Below are positions 16,291 to 23,825 of a stretch of DNA of 32,065 nt, in pieces (positions within the stretch are counted from its first letter, which is position 1; each line of letters opens with the position of its first letter). The notes below the pieces were generated by a model. It was not told the DNA's origin. It ran no database searches and saw nothing but the letters and a program-made list of their open reading frames with translations. Both the position numbers and the translations under genes were made by a program. The DNA is from Paludibacter sp. (GTDB lineage: Bacteria > Bacteroidota > Bacteroidia > Bacteroidales > Paludibacteraceae), in contig JAQTUE010000033.1 of NCBI GenBank assembly GCA_028710415.1, positions 22,749 through 54,813 on the forward strand, given 5' to 3'.

Positions 16291-17427
16291 TCAATTAAAG
16301 TATTTATCCATCGTATAATCAAATAGCTGCTGAACATCGGCAATAGACTTATTGATAAGTTCTTTTTGTTTTTCTATTGATTCTGTTTTTTCTACAAAAA
16401 GAGTTTGAAGATATAATGGCGGTAGTGGAATATGAAATTTTTTTATCATACCTAAATTTAAATTTTGCTGACGAATGCCTCTTCTCATTTTTAAGAAATG
16501 CTCTTTCATTTCTTTTAGCATAAAATAAAGAAATACAATTGAAACACTTGAATTTGGAAGTATATTTGCACAAGCTTGATTTGAAGATGCATCAGTTAGA
16601 GTAATCCCCATCTTGAAAGCTGCTGTATCATACATCCCGACAAATAAACTATTTGGTTTAAATAATTTGGCAGATGATTCTTTTATTGCTGTCTCTGTTA
16701 TTTTTTCTTCAGAAGGTGGTAAAAAAAGATTATTTAGCTCACCAGCAGAATACCAATTAATGTTTCCTGTAAAATAACTTCCGACACTTCGACTTGGTGT
16801 TCCACCGCTTGCCCATTGTCCTAAATCTTCCAATCTCTTTATTTCCCACCCCTTTTCATTACTTACAGGATCGCCAAACATATCGTAAAATGTCGCTTGT
16901 GCCAGTTTATCTAAGTCTGCAAGTTGTTGTTTCTTCTTTGTGATAATATCGCTTAATGCATCCAATTCAGAAACAATTTGTTGTTGAATGGGAGGGGTAG
17001 GAAGCATAATATGAATATTAGAAATTTGTTTTGATGATATATGTTTCACCGTAACAAAAGGAGTCTTTTCCTCTATATTTTTTAATGCCTTTGGCATAAA
17101 ATAAAAAATAAACTTATCAGTTGTAAATTGTCTATCTATTTTCAATTTACATACACGTTGATTTAATAAAGCATTATCACTATTCCATTTACCTATATTA
17201 AACTCACCATCCATTCCTATAAGAAGTTCGCCTTTCTTTACAACATAATTTTCTGAATATTTTCCATTATAATATGTCTTTGTATAACCCCTAACAACAT
17301 CACGTATCCTAATCAATGGCATTCCTGATTCCTGATCAGTGAATAAAGATGAATCATATGCAAAACCATTAATTATTTCACAGATTTCTCCTATTTTCAT
17401 TTTTTTCCAACCTTCTTTATTTGTCAT
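16291..17427 (-). CDS. hsdS: Type I restriction specificity subunit (HsdS)
   Basis: DNA-recognition subunit that sets the target sequence for both methylation and cleavage. 378 residues with the classic two-TRD layout: TRD1 (about 1-140), a central conserved helix with PPIQQQIVSELDALSDIITK and 'LADLDKLAQATFYDMFGDPV' (about 143-188), TRD2 (about 190-340, starting GWEIKRLEDLGQWASGGTPS), and a C-terminal helix (VEKTESIEKQKELINKSIAD). Both TRD starts carry the usual G-W-x-x-x-x-(L/I) opening. The gene is visibly more AT-rich than hsdM and hsdR, as expected if target-recognition domains are exchanged horizontally. It starts 13 bp after the hsdM stop. Only one hsdS is present; no inverted partial copy was seen in the window. 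Confidence 0.94.
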   Translation of the reverse strand: MTNKEGWKKMKIGEICEIINGFAYDSSLFTDQESGMPLIRIRDVVRGYTKTYYNGKYSENYVVKKGELLIGMDGEFNIGKWNSDNALLNQRVCKLKIDRQFTTDKFIFYFMPKALKNIEEKTPFVTVKHISSKQISNIHIMLPTPPIQQQIVSELDALSDIITKKKQQLADLDKLAQATFYDMFGDPVSNEKGWEIKRLEDLGQWASGGTPSRSVGSYFTGNINWYSAGELNNLFLPPSEEKITETAIKESSAKLFKPNSLFVGMYDTAAFKMGITLTDASSNQACANILPNSSVSIVFLYFMLKEMKEHFLKMRRGIRQQNLNLGMIKKFHIPLPPLYLQTLFVEKTESIEKQKELINKSIADVQQLFDYTMDKYFN

Positions 17428-17440
17428 TTCGATTGGAATT

Positions 17441-18931
17441 TTAAATTAATGATTCGTATTCAGTAATTGCCTTGTCAATATCTTTTTGCAAAGATTTGAT
17501 TCGTGCAAGAATAATCTCCGGTTTCTCATATTCCACCACCACGCGGTCTACCTTTTTATATTTATTCAATGACAGGTCGTAATCATTAGCTACAATTTCG
17601 TCTTTGGGTACAAAGAACGATTGTTCCTGTCGGGTTCTGCCGGTCTCTGCTTCCAGATTATTGAAACGTGCTATGATATCCGGAATATCGTTGTCCGATA
17701 TTTCATTCCGTTTATCGTCCAGTGACAGCCCATCGGCTTTCATATCATAGAACCAAACATGATCAGTTCCTCCGGCATTGGTCTTGGTAAATATCAATAT
17801 GGCAGTAGAAACTCCCGCATAGGGCTTAAATACTCCTGCAGGCATGGAGATAACTGCTTCAAGCTTCTGATTTTCTATCAGCTCTTTCCGGATAGCGGTA
17901 GGGGCATTACTTCCACCAAACAATACGCCATCGGGTACAATGGAAGCACCCCTGCCTCCCAGCTTGAGGATACGGAGGAATAAGCTGATAAACAGCAATT
18001 CTGTTTGCTTCGTCTTGGCTACTGTCAGCAGGCTTTTCTCCACGGAACCATGATCCAGGCTGCCTTTAAAGGGCGGGTTGGCAAGGATCATGGAGTATTT
18101 GTTCTTGTCGGTGTTGTCGTCCGACAGACTGTCCTGCCATTCAATGTTAGGATTCTCCACCCCGTGAAGCATCATGTTCATGGCGCCGATGCGAAGCATG
18201 GTCTGGTCGGTATCAAAACCATAGAACATCGTATTCCGGTAGTGTTCGCCGTGTTCCTTCTTCAGCATATCGGTATGGTAATGCTCCGACATGTACTTGG
18301 CGGATTCTACTATGAACCCGGCAGAACCCATGGCAGGATCGCAAATCACATCCTTCAGTGTCGGTTTCAACAGGTTTACCATCATGCGGATAATATGCCG
18401 TGGTGTCCGGAACTGTCCGTTCGTACCACTGGCTGCCATCTTACCCAGGATATATTCGTACACATCACCCATGGCATCCTTATCGTTCAAATCCAACCCG
18501 GATATGCCATCCACAATTTTAGAGAACGTGCGTTCATTGGGAATCATGAAGATGGTATCCTTCATAAACCGGCTGTACGAACTGTCTTTCCCCGTACTGA
18601 TGTTTTTGATAAATACAAACACATCATTCCGCACGGTACTCAACATGGTGGTGGTATCAAAATTCTTGAAATTACTCCAACGCAAATCAGAGTAAGGGAC
18701 TTCTTTATTCGATTCCGGGTTCAACCAGTTCCCGCCTTTGAAAACAGGGTCTTTCACTTCCACACCAAACATTTTGGCATTCGCTTCTTTCTTAATTTGA
18801 CTGTCATCCAGTAATTTGATAAAGAAAAGGTAGGTCATTTGCTCCAATACGGTTAGCGGGGAGGATATGCCGGCACTAAAAAAAGTATCCCAAATTCCAT
18901 CAATCTTGTTTTTTACTTCACCTGTAATCAT
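17441..18931 (-). CDS. hsdM: Type I restriction-modification N6-adenine methyltransferase (HsdM)
   Basis: Methylates adenine at the target set by HsdS. 496 residues. An N-terminal helical HsdM_N domain (IDGIWDTFFSAGISSPLTVL) is followed by GQFRTPRHI (about 172-180), the SAM-binding motif DPAMGSAGF (about 198-206; usual form DPACGTGGF), and the catalytic NPPF (about 285-288). Later segments PDGVLFGGSNAPTAIRKELI and SMPAGVFKPYAGVSTAIL are typical of HsdM. Complete, with no lesion. It is the first gene of the restriction unit and is preceded by a TAnnTTTG box at 18999-19006. Confidence 0.96.
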   Translation of the reverse strand: MITGEVKNKIDGIWDTFFSAGISSPLTVLEQMTYLFFIKLLDDSQIKKEANAKMFGVEVKDPVFKGGNWLNPESNKEVPYSDLRWSNFKNFDTTTMLSTVRNDVFVFIKNISTGKDSSYSRFMKDTIFMIPNERTFSKIVDGISGLDLNDKDAMGDVYEYILGKMAASGTNGQFRTPRHIIRMMVNLLKPTLKDVICDPAMGSAGFIVESAKYMSEHYHTDMLKKEHGEHYRNTMFYGFDTDQTMLRIGAMNMMLHGVENPNIEWQDSLSDDNTDKNKYSMILANPPFKGSLDHGSVEKSLLTVAKTKQTELLFISLFLRILKLGGRGASIVPDGVLFGGSNAPTAIRKELIENQKLEAVISMPAGVFKPYAGVSTAILIFTKTNAGGTDHVWFYDMKADGLSLDDKRNEISDNDIPDIIARFNNLEAETGRTRQEQSFFVPKDEIVANDYDLSLNKYKKVDRVVVEYEKPEIILARIKSLQKDIDKAITEYESLI

Positions 18932-18998
18932 TCTTCTGTTTGTATGTTATACTATCAATCTGAATTGCAGTATTTTCTATGAATTTATAAATAATCAA

Positions 18999-19006
18999 CA
19001 AATGTA
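18999..19006 (-). promoter_or_regulatory. -7 promoter box for hsdM
   Basis: TACATTTG on the minus strand, matching TAnnTTTG, about 68 bases before the hsdM ATG. No clear -33 element at normal spacing. Confidence 0.45.
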
Positions 19007-19076
19007 AATAAAAATCAAATAGAATGGTTAATAAAAAGAATAATAATTGTGTTTTTTTTTCGTAGGCTATCTAAAC

Positions 19077-19102
19077 CTCAAAACGTACGCAGTACTTTTG
19101 AG
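19077..19102. repeat. Hairpin CTCAAAAcGTAC-gca-GTACTTTTGAG
   Basis: 11-bp stem with one bulged C and a 3-base loop, in the divergent gap between hsdM and the acyl-CoA synthetase gene. Its core GTAC-N3-GTAC is like that of the hairpin repeat at 16052. Confidence 0.4.
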
Positions 19103-19157
19103 CGTCTTCTTAATCCAATGTAGAAAACCCGGTATGGAAGGAATTCAGTTTATTTTT

Positions 19158-19200
19158 AGTCTTCACTTAGTCTTCACTTGGTCTTCACTTGGTCTTACTT
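19158..19200. repeat. Tandem 11-bp repeat (RGTCTTCACTT x4)
   Basis: Units at 19158, 19169, 19180 and 19191. The first two are AGTCTTCACTT, the third GGTCTTCACTT, and the last is shortened to GGTCTTACTT. They sit in the 541-bp non-coding gap 18932-19472. Confidence 0.75.
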
Positions 19201-19227
19201 CCCAAGGGGTTCCGAAGGAGTTTCCTA

Positions 19228-19303
19228 AGGGTTGAGATAGGGTTCAATTAGGTTTACCTATCCTTACCCTAACTGAACCCTAACCGAACCCTATCTCAAC
19301 CCT
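19228..19303. repeat. 18-bp perfect inverted repeat around ACCCTAA-type repeats
   Basis: AGGGTTGAGATAGGGTTC (19228-19245) returns as its exact reverse complement at 19286-19303. The 40-base spacer carries further CCCTAAC / GAACCCTA units that can pair with the left arm in other registers. The left strand is G-rich and the right C-rich. Confidence 0.7.
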
Positions 19304-19423
19304 ATACCAACACCGAACAGAATAAGACCAAATTCAGACCAGAATAAAAGGAAACTGAAGATATTTAACGCTTCTTTAAGCTTATTATTCACATTCTGTC
19401 ATTTTAATTGTGCTATAATTCAT

Positions 19424-19431
19424 TATTTTTG
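19424..19431 (+). promoter_or_regulatory. -7 promoter box for the acyl-CoA synthetase gene
   Basis: TATTTTTG (TAnnTTTG), 41 bases before the ATG at 19473. A clear -33 TTTG was not found. Confidence 0.45.
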
Positions 19432-19472
19432 CGACGTCTTAATTTTATACTCTCTCAAAAACACAACAGAAA

Positions 19473-21200
19473 ATGATTCAGGAAAACTTTATCCGGTTAT
19501 TCGAAGATGGATTTCGCAAGAACTGGGATCTGCCGGGATTCAGCAATTACGGTGAAAACCTGACACTGACCTATGCTGAAATAGCCCATAAGATTGCCGA
19601 ATTACACCTTCTTTTTGAGCAATGCCATATTCAACGGAATGATAAAATAGCGTTAATTGGCAAGAATAATGCCAATTGGGCAATCACTTACCTGGCCACC
19701 GTGACCTATGGAGCCATTATCGTACCCATCCTGCAGGATTTTAATCCCAATGACGTGCATCACATTACCAATCACTCCGAATCGAAACTATTGTTTGTGG
19801 GGGATGCCGTTTGGGAAAACCTGGAGGAGGAGAAACTGACTACGGTAAATGCCATTTTTTCACTTGCCAATTTCAATTGCATCTCTTTACTAAACAAGGA
19901 AGTTAAACAACCTGAAAAAGAAGCGGAGGAGAATAATGCAGAAAATACTGAAGCAGCCATAGATTTAAAACTCATTCATCCGGACCATATTCACCAGCTC
20001 TTTACTGAAAAATACCCCTATGGGTTCTTTCGTGACAGCGTACGGTATGTGGACAAGCCCAACACAGAAATTGTTTCGATCAATTATACATCAGGTACCA
20101 CGGGCTTTAGCAAGGGGGTGCTGACACCCGGGAACGCACTGGCAGGAAACATTACCTTCGGGTTACGTACCAAACTGGTGGCACCCGAATACCGCATCAT
20201 CTCCTTTCTGCCGTTGGCACATGCGTACGGGTGTGCCTTCGAGTTCCTGACCTCCACCTGTGCCGGATGCCACATCCATTTTATAGGAAAGACGCCAGCA
20301 CCAAAGATCCTGCTCAAGGCATTTGCTGAAATCAGACCAAATGTTATTTTCTGCGTGCCATTGATCATTGAAAAGATTTACAAAAAACAGATACAACCTT
20401 TGCTGGCAAGACCTTCCATGCGGTGGGTACTGAGTATTCCATTCCTGGACCAGCCCGTGTTAGGACAAATCCGCAAAAAGCTGATTGATGCCTTTGGAGG
20501 TGAATTTTCGGAAATTGTAGTAGGTGGAGCACCATTAAATGCAGAAGTGGAAGAATTTTTCAATAAAATAAAATTCCCGTTCACAGTGGGTTATGGCATG
20601 ACTGAATGCGCCCCGTTGATCAGTTACTCGCATGCCCAGGATTTCATTCCAAAGTCCTCGGGGAAATTGCTGGATATCCTGGAAGCCAAGGTCATAAACC
20701 CTGACCCGGCAAATGAAGTGGGAGAACTGTGCGTACGAGGAGAAAATGTGATGGCCGGATATTACCGGAACCCGGAAGCAACAGCCCTGATACTTGATAA
20801 GGATGGATGGCTGCATACCGGCGATTTAGGCAAAATTGACGAAGAGGGGAATCTATTTATCCGCGGACGGAACAAAACAATGATTTTAAGTGCCAGCGGG
20901 CAGAATATTTATCCCGAAGAGCTGGAAGCAAAACTAAATAATATGCCCTTTGTCATGGAAAGCCTGGTTATAGAAAGCAATAAAAAATTAATTGCCCTGG
21001 TTTGCCCCGATTATGATGCCCTGGATGTAGAGCATATTGACCAAAATCAACTGGACAATTTGATGGAGGAAAACAGGAAACTGCTCAATTCGATGGTTGG
21101 AGCCTACGAAAACGTGTCGAAAATACAACTTTACCCGCATGAATTTGATAAAACCCCGAAGAAAAGCATCAAACGCTACCTGTATGCTTCAAAAAGTTAA
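19473..21200 (+). CDS. AMP-forming long-chain acyl-CoA synthetase
   Basis: Activates a fatty acid to acyl-AMP and then acyl-CoA. 575 residues, ANL superfamily. P-loop NYTSGTTGFSKGVLTPG at about 204-220; A5 motif GYGMTECAPLISY (about 373-385); A7/A8 region GWLHTGDLGKIDEEGNLFIR and GRNKTMILSASGQNIYPEEL (about 446-485); and a C-terminal lysine-rich end (DKTPKKSIKRYLY), where the catalytic lysine is expected. The moderate length and the LPLAHAYGC and GGAPL motifs fit Bacteroidota long-chain fatty acid-CoA ligases. No signal peptide, so cytosolic or peripheral to the membrane. Single-gene unit, divergent from hsdM. Exact substrate length cannot be read from the sequence; a medium-chain or O-succinylbenzoate ligase is less likely. 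Confidence 0.9.
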   Translation: MIQENFIRLFEDGFRKNWDLPGFSNYGENLTLTYAEIAHKIAELHLLFEQCHIQRNDKIALIGKNNANWAITYLATVTYGAIIVPILQDFNPNDVHHITNHSESKLLFVGDAVWENLEEEKLTTVNAIFSLANFNCISLLNKEVKQPEKEAEENNAENTEAAIDLKLIHPDHIHQLFTEKYPYGFFRDSVRYVDKPNTEIVSINYTSGTTGFSKGVLTPGNALAGNITFGLRTKLVAPEYRIISFLPLAHAYGCAFEFLTSTCAGCHIHFIGKTPAPKILLKAFAEIRPNVIFCVPLIIEKIYKKQIQPLLARPSMRWVLSIPFLDQPVLGQIRKKLIDAFGGEFSEIVVGGAPLNAEVEEFFNKIKFPFTVGYGMTECAPLISYSHAQDFIPKSSGKLLDILEAKVINPDPANEVGELCVRGENVMAGYYRNPEATALILDKDGWLHTGDLGKIDEEGNLFIRGRNKTMILSASGQNIYPEELEAKLNNMPFVMESLVIESNKKLIALVCPDYDALDVEHIDQNQLDNLMEENRKLLNSMVGAYENVSKIQLYPHEFDKTPKKSIKRYLYASKS

Positions 21201-21304
21201 CCTTTCAAGGAGCTGATTAGCTGATACATATATTTTAATTTTCAAATTTAGCATATTATTTTAAAAAAAGAGCTCTATAATTAATCTATAATAAATAAAT
21301 GATG

Positions 21305-21312
21305 TATCTTTG
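21305..21312 (+). promoter_or_regulatory. -7 promoter box for the first small lipoprotein
   Basis: TATCTTTG followed by GCAG, a textbook Bacteroidota -7 box. It leaves a ~50-base leader that is closely similar to the leader of the second lipoprotein gene. Confidence 0.65.
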
Positions 21313-21365
21313 CAGCGATTTTGAATAGCAAAATTAACATGTTAAATTTTTAAAGGTTTAAAGTA

Positions 21366-21527
21366 ATGAAAAAAGTATTTTTGTTTTGCGTTTTAGCTTT
21401 GGCTTTCGCATCTTGTGCACCTAAGAAAGCTGAAGAAGCTCCAAAAGCTGATTCTACCGTTGTTGCTGTTGATACTGTAGCTACTGATTCTGCTGCTGTT
21501 GCAACTGACACAACTGCTGTTAAGTAA
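21366..21527 (+). CDS. Small Ala/Thr/Val-rich lipoprotein, copy 1
   Basis: 53 residues: a signal peptide MKKVFLFCVLALAFASC with lipobox FASC (Cys17 is the lipidated residue), then APKKAEEAPKADSTVV and a low-complexity tail of Asp, Ser, Thr, Val and Ala ending in VK. Not a known domain. The paralogue at 21788 has the same length, signal peptide and tail style. It has its own -7 box and its own terminator, so it is a one-gene transcript, and the leader and box suggest strong expression. The role is unknown; an abundant small envelope lipoprotein is a reasonable guess. Confidence 0.8.
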   Translation: MKKVFLFCVLALAFASCAPKKAEEAPKADSTVVAVDTVATDSAAVATDTTAVK

Positions 21528-21557
21528 GAAAAGCTCCCGTAATTTTAATTACGAGGC

Positions 21558-21592
21558 AAAAGTCTGTTAGAGAAATCTGACGGACTTTTTTT
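21558..21592 (+). terminator. Rho-independent terminator after lipoprotein copy 1
   Basis: Stem AAAGTCTGTTAGA / TCTGACGGACTTT (two G-T wobbles), loop about 4 bases, then seven T. Confidence 0.8.
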
Positions 21593-21726
21593 GTTGTGTG
21601 CCCAACTAAATATCTAAATAATCTATTAATTAAACTAATTAAAGATACAATATCTTAAATAACGCTCAAACCAAAATATATTTTAAAAAAAAGTGATATT
21701 TATTAATGCGGAATAAAAAAATGTAG

Positions 21727-21734
21727 TAACTTTG
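21727..21734 (+). promoter_or_regulatory. -7 promoter box for the second small lipoprotein
   Basis: TAACTTTG followed by GCAT. The following ~50-base leader (ATAGATTTTGAATTGCAAAA, then ACATGTTAAATTTTAAAAG) matches the leader of copy 1 closely. Confidence 0.65.
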
Positions 21735-21787
21735 CATAGATTTTGAATTGCAAAACAAACATGTTAAATTTTAAAAGTTTAAAAGAA

Positions 21788-21949
21788 ATGAAAAAAGTAA
21801 TTTTATTTTTTGTGGTAGCTATGGCTTTCGCATCTTGTACTCCTAAAAAAACTGAAGAAACAACTAAAGTTGACTCTACAGTTGTTACAGTTGACTCTAC
21901 TAAAACTGTTGTTGATTCAACAAAAGTAGACACAACAAAAGTAAAGTAA
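21788..21949 (+). CDS. Small Ser/Thr/Val/Lys-rich lipoprotein, copy 2
   Basis: 53 residues, like copy 1: MKKVILFFVVAMAFASC (lipobox Cys17), then TPKKTEETTKVDSTVV and repeats of the type VDST-K-V/T to the end. The frame stays open upstream to 21743, but copy 1 and the -7 box at 21727 support this ATG. The copies differ in composition: copy 1 is Ala-rich, copy 2 Lys/Thr-rich with an internal VDSTK repeat. Promoter, leader and gene were duplicated together. Function is unknown. Confidence 0.8.
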   Translation: MKKVILFFVVAMAFASCTPKKTEETTKVDSTVVTVDSTKTVVDSTKVDTTKVK

Positions 21950-21990
21950 AAAAAAAGCTACCGCAAAAAGAAATTCTTGCAGGCATTTAG

Positions 21991-22019
21991 GTCCGTTATT
22001 TCGATAACGGACTTTTTTT
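21991..22019 (+). terminator. Rho-independent terminator after lipoprotein copy 2
   Basis: Perfect 9-bp stem GTCCGTTAT / ATAACGGAC closed by a TTCG tetraloop and followed by seven T. Confidence 0.9.
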
Positions 22020-22049
22020 ATTTAAAATACTTAATTCAGGCATTTTTTG

Positions 22050-22057
22050 TACCTTTG
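22050..22057 (+). promoter_or_regulatory. -7 promoter box for hisG
   Basis: TACCTTTG (TAnnTTTG), 29 bases before the hisG ATG. Confidence 0.6.
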
Positions 22058-22085
22058 TACCCAAATATATTAAATCAATAGGATT

Positions 22086-22937
22086 ATGTTACGAATAGCA
22101 GTACAGGCAAAAGGAAGATTGAACGAAGAAACCATGTTATTACTCGCTGAATCAGGCATTAAACTTGAATCAGGCAAAAGGCTGTTGCTTCTTCCAGCCC
22201 GGAATTTCCCATTGGAAGTTTTATTCCTACGCGACGACGATATACCCCAATCAGTGGCCGATGGTGTAGCCGATATAGGCATAGTAGGCGAAAATGAATA
22301 TGCTGAGAAGAAAAAGAATGTACAGCTGACCAAAAGACTGGGCTTCAGTAAATGCAGGCTTTCACTGGCAATTCCGAAAGAAATTGAGTATACCGACATC
22401 ACCTGGTTTGACGGGAAAGTAATTGCAACCTCTTATCCTGAGATCCTGAGTGATTTCCTGAAAGAAAAGAATGTTAAGGCTGATATCCATGTTATCACCG
22501 GATCGGTTGAAATAGCACCCAGCATAGGCCTGGCAGATGGGATTTTCGATATTGTAAGCTCCGGAAGCACCCTGATCACAAATCATTTGAAGGAAGTGGA
22601 AGTATTGATGAGGTCGGAAGCAGTCTTAGTTTCAAATCCTAAGTTGACTGCAGAGAAACAAGCCATACTCGACGAATTACTTTTTAGGTTTGATGCTGTA
22701 AAAATGGCCGAAGATAAAAAGTATGTGTTGATGAATGTGCCTACCGAGAACATCGATAAAATCATAGAAGTACTTCCCGGAATGAAAAGCCCGACCATCA
22801 TGCCGTTGGCAAAAGAAGGCTGGAATTCATTGCATGCGGTGATTGATGAAAAAAGATTCTGGGATATTATCGGCAAACTGAAAGCTCTCGGGGCTGAAGG
22901 AATCCTGGTAGTGCCGATTGAAAAAATGATTCTGTAA
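22086..22937 (+). CDS. hisG: ATP phosphoribosyltransferase, long form
   Basis: First step of histidine synthesis: joins ATP and PRPP. 283 residues, the long homohexameric form with its own C-terminal regulatory (ACT-like) domain; no HisZ is needed. Start MLRIAVQAKGRLNEETMLLL is typical. 'VADGVADIGIVGENEY' follows, then the PRPP-binding loop at about 150-177 (GSVEIAPSIGLADGIFDIVSSGST). The C-terminal region KKYVLMNVPTENIDKIIEVL ... GMKSPTIMPL is the regulatory domain. Other his genes do not follow; the next gene is coaX after a 159-bp gap, so this hisG is separate from any hisDCB cluster in the window. Feedback inhibition by histidine is known for this form. Confidence 0.95.
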   Translation: MLRIAVQAKGRLNEETMLLLAESGIKLESGKRLLLLPARNFPLEVLFLRDDDIPQSVADGVADIGIVGENEYAEKKKNVQLTKRLGFSKCRLSLAIPKEIEYTDITWFDGKVIATSYPEILSDFLKEKNVKADIHVITGSVEIAPSIGLADGIFDIVSSGSTLITNHLKEVEVLMRSEAVLVSNPKLTAEKQAILDELLFRFDAVKMAEDKKYVLMNVPTENIDKIIEVLPGMKSPTIMPLAKEGWNSLHAVIDEKRFWDIIGKLKALGAEGILVVPIEKMIL

Positions 22938-23096
22938 GATTCTTACAGGGTTATTCGGAAGATTTACAGCCTGTGAAACTTCGGGAAGCTTATTGTTTCT
23001 GCTACCTGGTGGCAACACTTAATTTCTAAAGTCTTTATTGTATCATCAAATTTAAGCCCGTCAATCGACCGGCTGTAAAGCAATAACTCTACAGAT

Positions 23097-23825
23097 ATGA
23101 ATCTATGCATTGACCAGGGAAATTCAAGTACAAAAATCGGCTTGTTTAATCAGGAAAAGTTTATAGGAAACCTGAACTATGATGAATTCGGGAAGAAAGA
23201 ATTATCCGTATTATTTAGTAAGTTTTCATTTCAAAACTGTATACTGTCAAGTGTTGCAGCAGTGAATCAGGATCTTGTCATGAAATTGCAAAGCAAGATT
23301 AAAAATTACATTGAATTAACCCACGAAACTGCCATACCTATTGAGAATAAATATTCAACCCCTGACACCTTGGGAAAAGACAGGCTGGCGGCAGTTGTCG
23401 GGGCTGCTTACCTGAAACCGGAGGAGGATATCCTGGTGATTGATGCCGGCACAGCCATTACCTACGATTTCATTAATGCCTCCCGCCAGTACCTGGGGGG
23501 AAATATAGCACCGGGACTAAACATGAGGCTGCGATCGCTTCATGAATTTACTTACAAATTGCCGGAAGTGGAACCTAAATCAGAAAGCCCGTTACTGGGC
23601 GAATCCACCGAATCGGCCATACTATCGGGTGCACTTTATGGTATTGTCTTCGAGATAGATGGTTATATCGATACTTTAAAAATTAAATATCCACAACTTT
23701 CAACTTTTTTAACAGGTGGTAGCACTTTTTACTTTGATACCAAGCTAAAAAATGCCATCTTTGCAGAACGAAATTTAGTGTTAATCGGCCTCAACCGCAT
23801 CCTCCAATACAATGTACAAAAATAA
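23097..23825 (+). CDS. coaX: Type III pantothenate kinase
   Basis: Phosphorylates pantothenate, the first step of coenzyme A synthesis, in the cytosol. 242 residues of the ASKHA fold. Phosphate-1 motif LCIDQGNSSTKIG (about 3-15), DTLGKDRLAAVVGAA (about 90-104), phosphate-2 LVIDAGTAITYDFI (about 113-126), 'GGNIAPGLNMRLRSLHEFTY' (about 134-153), and C-terminal FLTGGST. Complete. It overlaps the following outer-membrane protein gene by 14 bp. In Bacteroidales coaX commonly sits before such a gene and lptC, so this cluster is the conserved one. No TAnnTTTG box was found in the short upstream gap. Confidence 0.95.
   Translation: MNLCIDQGNSSTKIGLFNQEKFIGNLNYDEFGKKELSVLFSKFSFQNCILSSVAAVNQDLVMKLQSKIKNYIELTHETAIPIENKYSTPDTLGKDRLAAVVGAAYLKPEEDILVIDAGTAITYDFINASRQYLGGNIAPGLNMRLRSLHEFTYKLPEVEPKSESPLLGESTESAILSGALYGIVFEIDGYIDTLKIKYPQLSTFLTGGSTFYFDTKLKNAIFAERNLVLIGLNRILQYNVQK

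Noticed and set aside
16072..16326. 84-codon plus-strand frame between hsdS and hsdR
   Set aside because: Runs across the hairpin repeats and into the hsdS 3' end on the other strand; no domain or usual start.
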